DNA of 40,068 nt from Gammaproteobacteria bacterium (GTDB taxonomy: Bacteria > Pseudomonadota > Gammaproteobacteria > Thiohalomonadales > Thiohalomonadaceae): assembly GCA_026196275.1 (NCBI GenBank), contig JAPHTQ010000008.1:1-40068 (forward strand). The letters are read 5' to 3'. The notes below the pieces were generated by a model, which was not told the DNA's origin, did no database searches, and saw only the letters and a program-made list of their open reading frames with translations. How positions within the stretch are numbered: position 1 is the first letter of the stretch; every line of letters begins with the position of its first letter. Made by a program: the position numbers and the translations under genes. Of this stretch, positions 8,853 to 16,377 are shown piece by piece.

Positions 8853-10160
8853 ATGACCATGGTTGATATCACCCGACTCGACAGCACAAGTAACGACTTC
8901 TGGAATACTCTGGAAAAGTCCCTGGCCTGGGAGGGTGTCTCCGACGACAAGGTCAACACCATTGTCCGCGAGATCCTTGCCGGCGTTCGTGAGCGCGGCG
9001 ATGCGGCGCTGTTGGAGTACACCAATCGCCTCGATCGCATGAATGCCTCCTCCATGGAGGAGCTGGAGATCCCGCAGGTTCGTTTGCACCAGGCGCTGGA
9101 GGCGATCCCGCAGGAGCAGCGCGAGGCACTGGAGCACTCTGCCGAGCGAGTGCGCATTTACCATGAAAAGCAGAAGCAGGAGTCATGGTCCTATACCGAG
9201 GCAGACGGCACCCTGCTGGGTCAACAGGTGACCCCGCTGGATCGTGCCGGCCTCTATGTGCCGGGCGGCAAGGCGGCCTACCCCTCTTCGGTACTGATGA
9301 ATGCGATCCCGGCCAAGGTCGCCGGAGTAAAAGAGCTGATCATGGTGGTGCCGACGCCGGATGGTGAGGTCAATGAGCTGGTATTGGCCGCCGCCGCGGT
9401 CTCCGGTGTCGACCGGGTCTTCGCCCTGGGTGGCGCCCAGGCGGTGGCTGCACTGGCCTACGGCACCGAGAGTGTACCGCAGGTGGACAAGATCGTCGGC
9501 CCCGGCAACATCTTTGTCGCCACCGCCAAGGGGATGGTCTTCGGTACCGTCGGCATCGACATGATCGCCGGCCCCTCCGAGATTCTGGTGGTCTGCGATG
9601 GCCAGACCGAACCGGACTGGATCGCCATGGATCTCTTCTCCCAGGCCGAGCACGATGAGGACGCCCAGTCGATCCTGGTCTGTCCCGACGGCGAATTCCT
9701 CGACAAGGTCGCCGCCAGCATCGACAAGCTGCTGCCGACCATGGAGCGCGGCGAGATTATTGCCACCTCACTCACGGAGCGCGGTGCGTTGATCAAGGTA
9801 AGGGACATGGACGAGGCAGTCGAAGTGGCCAACTTCATCGCCCCGGAGCACCTTGAGCTGTCGGTGGAGGATCCGCTGGCGATGGCACCGAAGATCCGCC
9901 ACGCCGGGGCGATCTTTATGGGTCGCTATACCGCCGAGGCGCTGGGCGACTATTGCGCCGGTCCCAACCACGTGCTGCCCACCTCGCGCACAGCCCGTTT
10001 CAGTTCGCCGCTGGGGGTCTATGACTTCCAGAAGCGCTCCAGTCTGATCATGTGTTCGGCAGACGGTGCCTCCGAACTGGGCAAGACCGCCTCGAAGATG
10101 GCCCGGGGCGAAGGGCTCACTGCCCACGCCCGCTCCGCCGAGTACCGGATTAAAGACTAA
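8853..10160 (+). CDS. hisD: Histidinol dehydrogenase HisD
   Basis: Zinc enzyme that oxidises L-histidinol to L-histidine in two NAD-dependent steps, ending the pathway. The 435 residues contain [18 protein letters not shown] (133-150) and the family signature [20 protein letters not shown] (194-213) followed by GPGN. Zinc ligands by position are Gln264 and His267 (in SQAEHDED), Asp366 and His425; the catalytic pair Glu332-His333 sits in APEHLEL. The start ATG at 8853 follows ACGGGA at about five bases; a second ATG at 8859 is in frame. Palindromic repeat elements flank the gene on both sides, so coupling to hisG and hisC is looser than elsewhere in this window. Confidence 0.97.
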   Translation: MTMVDITRLDSTSNDFWNTLEKSLAWEGVSDDKVNTIVREILAGVRERGDAALLEYTNRLDRMNASSMEELEIPQVRLHQALEAIPQEQREALEHSAERVRIYHEKQKQESWSYTEADGTLLGQQVTPLDRAGLYVPGGKAAYPSSVLMNAIPAKVAGVKELIMVVPTPDGEVNELVLAAAAVSGVDRVFALGGAQAVAALAYGTESVPQVDKIVGPGNIFVATAKGMVFGTVGIDMIAGPSEILVVCDGQTEPDWIAMDLFSQAEHDEDAQSILVCPDGEFLDKVAASIDKLLPTMERGEIIATSLTERGALIKVRDMDEAVEVANFIAPEHLELSVEDPLAMAPKIRHAGAIFMGRYTAEALGDYCAGPNHVLPTSRTARFSSPLGVYDFQKRSSLIMCSADGASELGKTASKMARGEGLTAHARSAEYRIKD

Positions 10161-10276
10161 TTTCAACGCAGAGGACGCGGAGGCGCAGAGGTCGCAGAGA
10201 TCGTGATTGCTTTCCTGTCGTGGAAAGCGCCACAAAACCTTTGCGACCTCTGCGCCTTTGCGCTCTCTGTGTTAAA
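10161..10276. repeat. CAGAG-rich palindromic repeat element between hisD and hisC
   Basis: Starting right after the hisD stop, a 39-bp left arm (10161-10199) is mirrored by a right arm (10238-10276). Both arms contain the 15-mer GGCGCAGAGGTCGCA, in opposite orientation, and each is built of a reiterated 7-9-base CGCAGAG-type unit. In the centre a perfect 7-bp stem, GCTTTCC (10209-10215) with GGAAAGC (10222-10228), closes a 6-base loop. It fills nearly the whole 127-bp hisD-hisC gap. Its right edge abuts the AAAGG ribosome site of hisC, so the folded RNA could affect hisC translation. It belongs to the same type as the hisG-hisD element; both also share the core GGAAAGCGC. Confidence 0.85.
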
Positions 10277-10287
10277 GGCTTTTTGTG

Positions 10288-11367
10288 ATGAGCATTAACG
10301 ATCGAGTTTCGCAGTGGGTGCGGCCTGAAATTCAGGCGATTAACGCCTATCATGTGCCCAATCCGGGCAATCTGATTAAGCTGGATGCGATGGAGAATCC
10401 CTACCACTGGCCGGAGGCGATGGTCGAGCAGTGGTTGGCGCTGCTGCGCCAGACCCACGTCAACCGCTACCCTGATCCGGCAGCGCGTGAACTGACCGAG
10501 GCGCTGCGCCACAGCATGGCGATCCCCGAGGGGATGTCGCTGATGCTGGGCAACGGCTCGGATGAGATCATCCAGATCCTCGCCATGGCCCTGGGCGGGA
10601 AGGGGCGCACGGTGCTGGCGCCGGAGCCGGGCTTTGTCATGTACCGCATGATCGCCACCTTCTGCGGCATGGAGTATGTGGGGGTGCCGCTGAACGATGA
10701 TTTTGCCCTCGACCTGCCGGCGATGTTGGCAGCGATCGAGCAGCACGATCCGGCGGTGATCTATCTGGCCTATCCCAACAACCCGACCGGCAACCTCTTC
10801 GACGAGGACGCCATGGAGCAGATCATCCGTGTCGCCAATGGCCTGGTGGTGGTCGACGAGGCCTACCATGCTTTTGCCGGAAAAAGCTTCATCCCGCGCC
10901 TCGGCGAGTTCGACAACCTGCTGGTGATGCGCACCGTCTCCAAACTGGGGCTGGCCGGGCTGCGTCTGGGGATGCTGGCCGGACCGGCCGAGTGGCTGGA
11001 GCAGTTCGACAAGGTGCGCCTGCCCTACAATATCAATGTGCTGACCCAGACCAGTGCCACCTTTGCCCTGCAGCACATCGAGACCTTCGAGCAACAGACC
11101 GCAGTTATCCGTGGGGAGCGCGGACGCCTGTTCGATGCCCTGTCACGCCTCGGAAAATTGACGGTCTATCCCAGCGACGCCAATTTCATTCTGTTCCGCG
11201 TCCCGGCTGGCGAGGCAAACCGGATATTCGAGGCGATCAAGGCCGAGGGGGTACTGATCAAGAACATGAAGGCCGACAACGGTCCGCTGGCCGACTGCCT
11301 GCGGGTAACCGTCGGCACCCCGGAGGAGAATGATGCCTTCCTGGCTGCGCTGGGGAAGGCGTTGTAA
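10288..11367 (+). CDS. hisC: Histidinol-phosphate aminotransferase HisC
   Basis: PLP enzyme that converts imidazole-acetol phosphate to histidinol phosphate using glutamate, in the cytoplasm. The 359 residues show the class I/II aminotransferase fold: NPYHWPEAM, RYPDP (60-64), LGNGSDEII (87-95), YPNNPTGNL (162-170), VVVDEAYHAF (187-196) and the Schiff-base lysine Lys219 in TVSKLGLAGLRLG. The ATG at 10288 is favoured over a GTG at 10285 by AAAGG at 10274-10278. That ribosome site touches the end of the upstream palindromic element. The gene is convergent with degS downstream. Confidence 0.96.
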   Translation: MSINDRVSQWVRPEIQAINAYHVPNPGNLIKLDAMENPYHWPEAMVEQWLALLRQTHVNRYPDPAARELTEALRHSMAIPEGMSLMLGNGSDEIIQILAMALGGKGRTVLAPEPGFVMYRMIATFCGMEYVGVPLNDDFALDLPAMLAAIEQHDPAVIYLAYPNNPTGNLFDEDAMEQIIRVANGLVVVDEAYHAFAGKSFIPRLGEFDNLLVMRTVSKLGLAGLRLGMLAGPAEWLEQFDKVRLPYNINVLTQTSATFALQHIETFEQQTAVIRGERGRLFDALSRLGKLTVYPSDANFILFRVPAGEANRIFEAIKAEGVLIKNMKADNGPLADCLRVTVGTPEENDAFLAALGKAL

Positions 11368-11370
11368 TTT

Positions 11371-11486
11371 CAGTTCAAGGTTTCAAGTTCAAAGTTCAAA
11401 GAATAGTATCGGGCAATAGCGCGCGTAATTGCTGAAAGGTACCGTAGGAGGGGAGTGCGCCCCTTTGAACTTGAAACCTTGAACTG
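11371..11486. repeat. Perfect 24-bp inverted repeat, TTCAAAG-type, between hisC and degS
   Basis: The left arm 11371-11394 (CAGTTCAAGGTTTCAAGTTC followed by AAAG) is the exact reverse complement of the right arm 11463-11486, with a 68-bp unrelated spacer. The arms consist of near-repeats of a heptamer, TTCAAGG / TTCAAG / TTCAAAG, and a further TTCAAAG follows the left arm. It lies between convergent hisC and degS and may act as a two-way transcription stop, though neither side has a T-run. A related but less perfect sequence occurs at 23274-23322. Confidence 0.85.
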
Positions 11487-11496
11487 CCCCTGCGCA

Positions 11497-12648
11497 TCAC
11501 CGCTGCTGCGGACGCTCGGCAACCACTACCTCCAGCTGAAGTGGCTTTTTGTTGCGTACTCCGGTTACGGCGATTGAATCGCCCGGCGGGGTCTGGGCGA
11601 TGGCATTGAGTGCGCTGTGCACGTTCTCAATGTTTTGACCGTTGAGCTGCAGAATGATATCACCAGGCTCCAGGCCCGCTTGGTCGGCCGGGCCATTTCG
11701 CAGTATGCCGGCAATGATAACGCCTTTCTCTCCCTTGAGGCCGAATGATACTGCCAGTTCCGGACTCAGCGCCTGGATCTCGACACCGAGCCAGCCGCGG
11801 CTGACATAGCCCTTTTCGATGATTTGCGCCATGCTCACCTTGGCCAGGCTGACCGGGATGGCGAAACCGATCCCCTCCGACCCTCCGGACTGGCTGAAGA
11901 TCGCCGTGTTGATGCCGATTAACTCGCCGCGAGCGGTGATCAGCGCGCCGCCGGAGTTGCCGGGATTGATCGCCGCATCGGTCTGGATGAAGTTCTCAAA
12001 GGTATTGATCCCCAGCTCACTGCGACCGGTGGCGCTGATGATCCCCTGAGTGACGGTCTGCCCGACCCCAAAGGGGTTACCGATGGCCAGTACCACATCA
12101 CCGACACGCAGCCCGTTCGAGTCGCCCAGGGTGATCACCGGCAGGTTGTTCAGTTCCACCTTGAGTACCGCCAGATCCGCTTCGGCATCACTGCCAACGA
12201 CTGTCGCATCAGTGGTACGCCCGTCGTGCAGCGCGATCTGTATCTCCTCGGCACCGTCGATCACATGGTTGTTGGTCAGGATGTAGCCCTGCTGACTGAC
12301 GATAACACCGGAGCCGAGCGAGGCCTCCTGACGCTCACGCGGCCCCAGGCCGAATTGATCACCGAAGAAGCGTCGGAACAGGGGATCATCGAAGAGCGGA
12401 CTGGACTGGATAACGGTCTTGCTGCTGTGGATATTTACGACCGCCGGGGCTGCAATATCTACCGCCTCGGCGTAGGATACAGGACCGGTGGTGGCCAGCC
12501 GGGCCTCCGGCGGCTTGTTTTCGATAAAGGCGACCACGTTTCGGCCGTTATCGAGCAGCTCGGGAAAGCCGACCACGATCAGGAAGGCGAGGGCAAGGCC
12601 GACGGTGATCGACTGGAACAGGAAAACAATCACTTTGTGCAGTTTCAT
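11497..12648 (-). CDS. degS: DegS/AlgW-type site-1 serine protease with PDZ domain
   Basis: Membrane-anchored periplasmic protease of the HtrA family that, by family role, cuts anti-sigma factor RseA/MucA when outer-membrane proteins misfold, releasing sigma-E. The 383 residues have one N-terminal membrane segment (about 5-29) and no cleavable signal. A trypsin-like domain carries the triad His128 (TNNHV), Asp158 (AEADLAVL) and Ser232 (NPGNSGGAL). One PDZ domain lies at about 280-372 (SRGWLGVEIQ, GVIIAGILRNGPADQAGLEPGD). A single PDZ and a membrane anchor separate it from DegP/DegQ, which have two PDZs and a signal peptide. It is divergent from the NIF3 gene; 63 bp must hold both promoters. 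Confidence 0.94.
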   Translation of the reverse strand: MKLHKVIVFLFQSITVGLALAFLIVVGFPELLDNGRNVVAFIENKPPEARLATTGPVSYAEAVDIAAPAVVNIHSSKTVIQSSPLFDDPLFRRFFGDQFGLGPRERQEASLGSGVIVSQQGYILTNNHVIDGAEEIQIALHDGRTTDATVVGSDAEADLAVLKVELNNLPVITLGDSNGLRVGDVVLAIGNPFGVGQTVTQGIISATGRSELGINTFENFIQTDAAINPGNSGGALITARGELIGINTAIFSQSGGSEGIGFAIPVSLAKVSMAQIIEKGYVSRGWLGVEIQALSPELAVSFGLKGEKGVIIAGILRNGPADQAGLEPGDIILQLNGQNIENVHSALNAIAQTPPGDSIAVTGVRNKKPLQLEVVVAERPQQR

Positions 12649-12711
12649 GGGGCTACTCTTGCGCTAGGAGCGGTGAATAGGCAAATCTTACCTGAAGGAG
12701 AGACAGAACGC

Positions 12712-13470
12712 ATGGCAAGCCTGACAGAATTGGTTCAGTACTGCGACGCACTGCTCGATGTGTCGGCCTATCAGGATTACTGCCCCAATGGCTTACAGGT
12801 GGAGGGGGTTAGCGAGGTCCGGCGCATCGTCAGTGGCGTGACCGCCTCCCAGGCGCTGATTGACCGGGCCGTGGAGCTTGATGCGGACCTGTTGCTGGTG
12901 CACCACGGCTATTTCTGGAAAGGGGAGTCCGCCCCGATCACCGGCATCAAGCGGCGGCGGATCAAGGCCCTACTGGAAAACGACATCTCGCTGCTTGCCT
13001 ACCACCTGCCTCTGGACGGTCATGACAGCCTGGGTAATAACGCGCAACTTGCCCGTTTGTGGGGGATCGCCGTGGAGGGGCGCTTCGGTCAGGGCCCGGA
13101 TGGCGGTCTTGGCATGTTCGGTTCGCTGCAGCCACCCCTGTCAACGGCTGCGCTGGGTGAGAGGCTCGATGAGCTGTTGCAGCGCGAGCCCATGATTATC
13201 CAGGGTGGTGACCAGCCGATTCGCCGCCTTGGCTGGTGCAGTGGTGCCGCTGAGGGCTACATCGAAGCTGCGGCAGCTGCCGGGCTGGATGCCTTTATCA
13301 GTGGTGAGATATCGGAACCGACGGTACACGCTGCGCGGGAGCTGGGTATCCACTACTTTTCGGCCGGTCACCATGCCACAGAGCGTTATGGCGTTAAGGC
13401 CTTGGGCGAGCATCTATCCGAGTATTTTTCTCTGGAAAATCATTTTGTTGATATCGCCAATCCGGTCTAA
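12712..13470 (+). CDS. NIF3-like dinuclear metal centre protein (YbgI family)
   Basis: A 252-residue member of the NIF3/YbgI family: toroid-forming proteins with a dinuclear metal site and no agreed reaction. Metal-site motifs are visible: VHHGYFWKG (His64-His65), LPLDGHDSLGNNAQLA, and near the C-terminus SGEISEPTVHAA with HYFSAGHHATERYG. GWCSGAAEGYIEAAAAAGLDAF is also typical. The ATG at 12712 follows GAAGGAGAG after about 11 bases. It is divergent from degS, a pairing I recall next to algW in other gammaproteobacteria. Annotations as GTP cyclohydrolase I type 2 rest on weak evidence, so I leave the symbol empty. Confidence 0.93.
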   Translation: MASLTELVQYCDALLDVSAYQDYCPNGLQVEGVSEVRRIVSGVTASQALIDRAVELDADLLLVHHGYFWKGESAPITGIKRRRIKALLENDISLLAYHLPLDGHDSLGNNAQLARLWGIAVEGRFGQGPDGGLGMFGSLQPPLSTAALGERLDELLQREPMIIQGGDQPIRRLGWCSGAAEGYIEAAAAAGLDAFISGEISEPTVHAARELGIHYFSAGHHATERYGVKALGEHLSEYFSLENHFVDIANPV

Positions 13471-13487
13471 GTGCCGAAACGACCGGC

Positions 13488-13661
13488 TTGACCTGGCACT
13501 GCTGTTTATAAGAAACTATGCGGCTAAATATCGTGGTCGATAAGAATTTTCTTATTTTCTGAATTTTCTCGCGCGAGATGTTGCGCGGTTGTGTGCAAGA
13601 GGGTTTCGCATACATAAATACGGTTTATTAACCGAAGTCTTTTATTGTTGGGAGAGGCTTA
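13488..13661 (+). promoter_or_regulatory. AT-rich leader region of petABC with repeats
   Basis: The 191-bp gap between the NIF3 gene and petA is clearly more AT-rich than its surroundings. It contains TTGACC (13488-13493) with no good -10 at standard spacing. It also holds a direct repeat GAATTTTCT (13544-13552 and 13561-13569, 17 bp apart) and a perfect 12-bp palindrome TCTCGCGCGAGA (13567-13578). A weak -10-like CATAAA lies at about 13613-13618, 18 bases after a TTGTGT. The petA promoter must be here and the repeats may be an operator, but I cannot tie them to a known regulator. Confidence 0.35.
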
Positions 13662-14267
13662 ATGAGCACAGAAGGCGTAGATAAGGGTCGTCGCCGTTTC
13701 CTCACCGCCGCCACCACTGTCGTTGGTGCCGTTGGTGCGGGTTATGCAGTCGCCCCGTTTGTAATGTCCATGTGGCCGAGTGCACGCGCGCAAGCAGCCG
13801 GTGCGCCGGTTGAGGCCGATGTAAGCAAGCTCGAGGCCGGTCAGAAAATGACGGTCGAGTGGCGCGGCAAGCCGGTGTGGATTATTCGTCGTAGTGAACA
13901 AAACCTCCAGGACCTGCCGGGTCTTGACGGGCAACTGGCCGATCCGGGCAGCGAGATGCCTTCGCAGCAGCCGGAGTATGCGGCCAATCCGCTGCGCTCA
14001 CGGGAAGAGAAACCCGAGTATGCCGTGCTGGTTGGTATCTGTACCCACCTGGGTTGCTCACCGACCTTCCGCCCCGACATCGGTGCTGCTGACCTTGGCG
14101 GTTCCGAGTGGAAAGGCGGCTTCTTCTGTCCCTGCCACGGTTCCAAGTTCGACCTGGCCGGTCGTGTCTATAAAGGGGTTCCTGCACCGACGAACCTCGT
14201 GGTACCACCCTACATGTTCCTGAGCGAGAACGTGATTCTCGTGGGTGACGACGGAGGCGCAGCATAA
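13662..14267 (+). CDS. petA: Rieske iron-sulfur subunit of the cytochrome bc1 complex
   Basis: Carries the 2Fe-2S cluster that accepts the first electron from ubiquinol in complex III. The 201 residues have a twin-arginine-like start (GRRRFLTAAT, 9-18) and an uncleaved membrane anchor to about residue 38. The periplasmic domain binds the cluster via CTHLGC (127-132) and CPCHGS (156-161), giving ligands Cys127, His129, Cys156 and His159 plus the disulfide pair Cys132/Cys158. GGGAGAGG lies upstream of the ATG. Its stop overlaps the petB start by one base (TAATG). It is the first gene of petABC. Confidence 0.97.
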   Translation: MSTEGVDKGRRRFLTAATTVVGAVGAGYAVAPFVMSMWPSARAQAAGAPVEADVSKLEAGQKMTVEWRGKPVWIIRRSEQNLQDLPGLDGQLADPGSEMPSQQPEYAANPLRSREEKPEYAVLVGICTHLGCSPTFRPDIGAADLGGSEWKGGFFCPCHGSKFDLAGRVYKGVPAPTNLVVPPYMFLSENVILVGDDGGAA

Positions 14268-15502
14268 TGAATAATATGATGACCCAACTGCTGGGGTGGG
14301 TGGATGCTCGCTTTCCGCTGACCAAAATGTGGAAAGAGCACCTGTCCGAGTACTATGCCCCGAAAAATTTCAACTTCTGGTACTTCTTCGGTTCACTGGC
14401 CATGCTGGTGCTGGTGATCCAGATCGTCACCGGCATCTTCCTCACCATGAGCTACAAGCCTGATGGCGCTCTGGCCTTCGGTTCCGTGGAATTTATCATG
14501 CGGGATGTGAACTGGGGCTGGGTGATCCGCTATGCCCACTCCACCGGCGCCTCTGCCTTTTTCGCGGTAGTTTACCTGCACATGTTCCGCGGCCTGATGT
14601 ACGGCTCCTACAAGGCTCCGCGTGAGCTTCTCTGGATCTTCGGCTGCCTGATCTATCTGGCACTGATGGCCGAGGCGTTCTTCGGTTACCTGCTTCCCTG
14701 GGGGCAGATGTCCTACTGGGGTGCCCAGGTAATCGTTAACCTGTTCGGTGCCGTGCCGTTTGTCGGTGAGGAGCTTTCCATCTGGATCCGTGGTGACTAC
14801 GTTGTCTCCGATGCGACACTGAACCGCTTCTTTGCCTTCCACGTCATCGCCGTACCGCTGGTACTGGTTGGTCTGGTTGTCGCGCACATCATCGCCCTGC
14901 ACGAGGTCGGTTCCAACAATCCCGATGGCATTGAGATCAAGAAAAACAAGGGTCCGGATGGCAAGCCGCTGGATGGCATCCCCTTCCACCCCTACTATAC
15001 GGTCAAGGACATCGTCGGCGTGGTGGTCTTCCTGATGATCTTCTTTGCCATCGTCTTCTTCGCTCCGGAGATGGGCGGCTTCTTCCTTGAGCACCCGAAC
15101 TTCGAGCCGGCTGATCCGCTGAAGACACCGGCACACATCGCCCCGGTATGGTACTTCACCCCGTTCTACGCCATCTTGCGTGCGGTACCGTCCATTGCAG
15201 GTTCTGCCTTCCCGGGGGTACTGGCCATGGGTGCGGCGGTCGTGATCCTGTTCTTCCTGCCGTGGCTCGACCGTCAGCCGGTCAAGTCCATCCGTTACCG
15301 CGGTCTGTGCTTCAAGGTGCTGCTGTTCCTGTTTGTGGCCGATTTCATCATGCTCGGTTACCTCGGCATGAAGCCGACCACCGATCTGTTCAAACTGCTG
15401 GCACAGATCGGCACCATCTACTACTTCGTGTTCTTCATCGCACTGGCGATCATTCCGAAGTTTGAAAAGACCAAGCCGGTACCGGAGAGGGTGACAGAAT
15501 GA
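14267..15502 (+). CDS. petB: Cytochrome b subunit of the bc1 complex
   Basis: Membrane subunit holding hemes bL and bH and both quinone sites. The 411 residues give eight or more hydrophobic helices. Heme ligands by position are His91 and His105 (RYAHSTG, YLHMFRG) and His192 and His207 (FAFHVIAVP, VVAHIIALHE), the second pair being 15 apart rather than the usual 14. The Qo-site PEWY motif reads PVWY (APVWYFTPFYAILRAVP). An extra hydrophilic stretch (KKNKGPDGKPLDGIPFHPYY) follows the fourth ligand, as I recall from other beta/gamma-proteobacterial cytochromes b. GGAGG lies ten bases before the ATG. It overlaps petC by four bases (ATGA). Confidence 0.97.
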   Translation: MNNMMTQLLGWVDARFPLTKMWKEHLSEYYAPKNFNFWYFFGSLAMLVLVIQIVTGIFLTMSYKPDGALAFGSVEFIMRDVNWGWVIRYAHSTGASAFFAVVYLHMFRGLMYGSYKAPRELLWIFGCLIYLALMAEAFFGYLLPWGQMSYWGAQVIVNLFGAVPFVGEELSIWIRGDYVVSDATLNRFFAFHVIAVPLVLVGLVVAHIIALHEVGSNNPDGIEIKKNKGPDGKPLDGIPFHPYYTVKDIVGVVVFLMIFFAIVFFAPEMGGFFLEHPNFEPADPLKTPAHIAPVWYFTPFYAILRAVPSIAGSAFPGVLAMGAAVVILFFLPWLDRQPVKSIRYRGLCFKVLLFLFVADFIMLGYLGMKPTTDLFKLLAQIGTIYYFVFFIALAIIPKFEKTKPVPERVTE

Positions 15503-16233
15503 AAAAACTGATTATTGCACTGCTGTTCGCATTGCCGGTTGCCGTCATGGCCGCCGGTGGAGCCCACCTGGAAAAGGCCAATATCGACCTGAGTGACAAG
15601 GCCTCCCTGCAGCGTGGCGCGAAACTGTTCGTCAACTACTGCCTGAGCTGCCACTCGGCCGCCTACCAGCGCTATAACCGTATGGGTCGGGACATCGGGC
15701 TGAGCGATGCCCAGGTGCAGGAGAACCTGATGCTGGCCGGTGAGAAGGTGGGTGAGACCATGACCATCGCCATGCCGCAGTCGGATGCCAAGCGCTGGTT
15801 CGGCAACCCTCCGCCGGATCTCAGCGTAATGGCGCGTGCCCGTGGCACTGACTACATCTACACCTACCTGAAGACCTTCTATATCGATGAGAATCGTCCT
15901 TTTGGCGTGAACAACGCTGTGTTCCCCGACGTCGGTATGCCTCATGTGCTGTGGGAACTGGAAGGTCAGAAGAAGGCGATCACCAAAACCGAGACCGATG
16001 CCGACGGTAATGAAACTACCGTGATCACCGGTTATGAGGTGGTCAAGCCCGGCAGCATGAGTGAGGCTGAGTACGACCAGGCCGCCCGTGACATGACCAA
16101 CTTCATGGTCTACATGTCGGAGCCGGTGGTGCTCAAGCGTCAACAGATCGGCATTTGGGTGCTGCTGTTCCTGGGTATCTTCTTCATCGTGGCCTATGCC
16201 CTGAAGAAGGAGTATTGGAAGGACGTGCACTAA
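15499..16233 (+). CDS. petC: Cytochrome c1 subunit of the bc1 complex
   Basis: A 244-residue c-type cytochrome that passes electrons from the Rieske centre to a soluble cytochrome c. It has a Sec signal peptide (MKKLIIALLFALPVAVMAA, cut near residue 19), covalent heme site CLSCH (48-52), the conserved MGRDIGLSD region, PPDLSVMARARG, a candidate Met ligand in VGMPHVLW, and a C-terminal anchor (QIGIWVLLFLGIFFIVAYAL). Its ATG lies inside the petB stop, so the two are translationally coupled. A strong terminator follows 86 bp downstream, closing petABC. Confidence 0.97.
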   Translation: MKKLIIALLFALPVAVMAAGGAHLEKANIDLSDKASLQRGAKLFVNYCLSCHSAAYQRYNRMGRDIGLSDAQVQENLMLAGEKVGETMTIAMPQSDAKRWFGNPPPDLSVMARARGTDYIYTYLKTFYIDENRPFGVNNAVFPDVGMPHVLWELEGQKKAITKTETDADGNETTVITGYEVVKPGSMSEAEYDQAARDMTNFMVYMSEPVVLKRQQIGIWVLLFLGIFFIVAYALKKEYWKDVH

Positions 16234-16318
16234 AATCCTGACGGCGGGCTAATTGTGTTAAAATAACCAGCCGGCCCGCGCCAAAAACCGACAGCAGGAT
16301 AGTCGGTACAGGATAATC

Positions 16319-16349
16319 GAAGGGGGGCCTTGTGCCCCCCTTCTTTGTT
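16319..16349 (+). terminator. Strong intrinsic terminator after petABC
   Basis: A 10-bp stem, GAAGGGGGGC (16319-16328) with GCCCCCCTTC (16334-16343), closes a 5-base loop and is followed by TTTGTTT. A second small stem, ACCGAC with GTCGGT (about 16287-16307), lies just upstream. The next gene, sspA, begins only 28 bases after the T-run, so its promoter is either upstream of this hairpin or overlaps it. GATAAT at 16312-16317 is a possible -10. Confidence 0.85.
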
Positions 16350-16377
16350 TGGAAGAACTTGCTAGCAGGAGATGAAG

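Noticed and set aside
8673-10276. CRISPR array suggested by reiterated CAGAG units
   Set aside because: The units are 7-10 bases, contiguous and arranged as inverted arms; there are no 25-40-bp repeats with unique spacers and no cas genes.
10150-11094. A 314-codon minus-strand frame over hisC and the palindromic element
   Set aside because: Shadow of hisC; it also runs through the inverted repeat, which is not protein-like.
11371-11486. IS or transposon ends suggested by the perfect 24-bp inverted repeat
   Set aside because: Only 68 bp separates the arms, no transposase is present and I see no flanking target duplication. A miniature element remains possible but is unproven.
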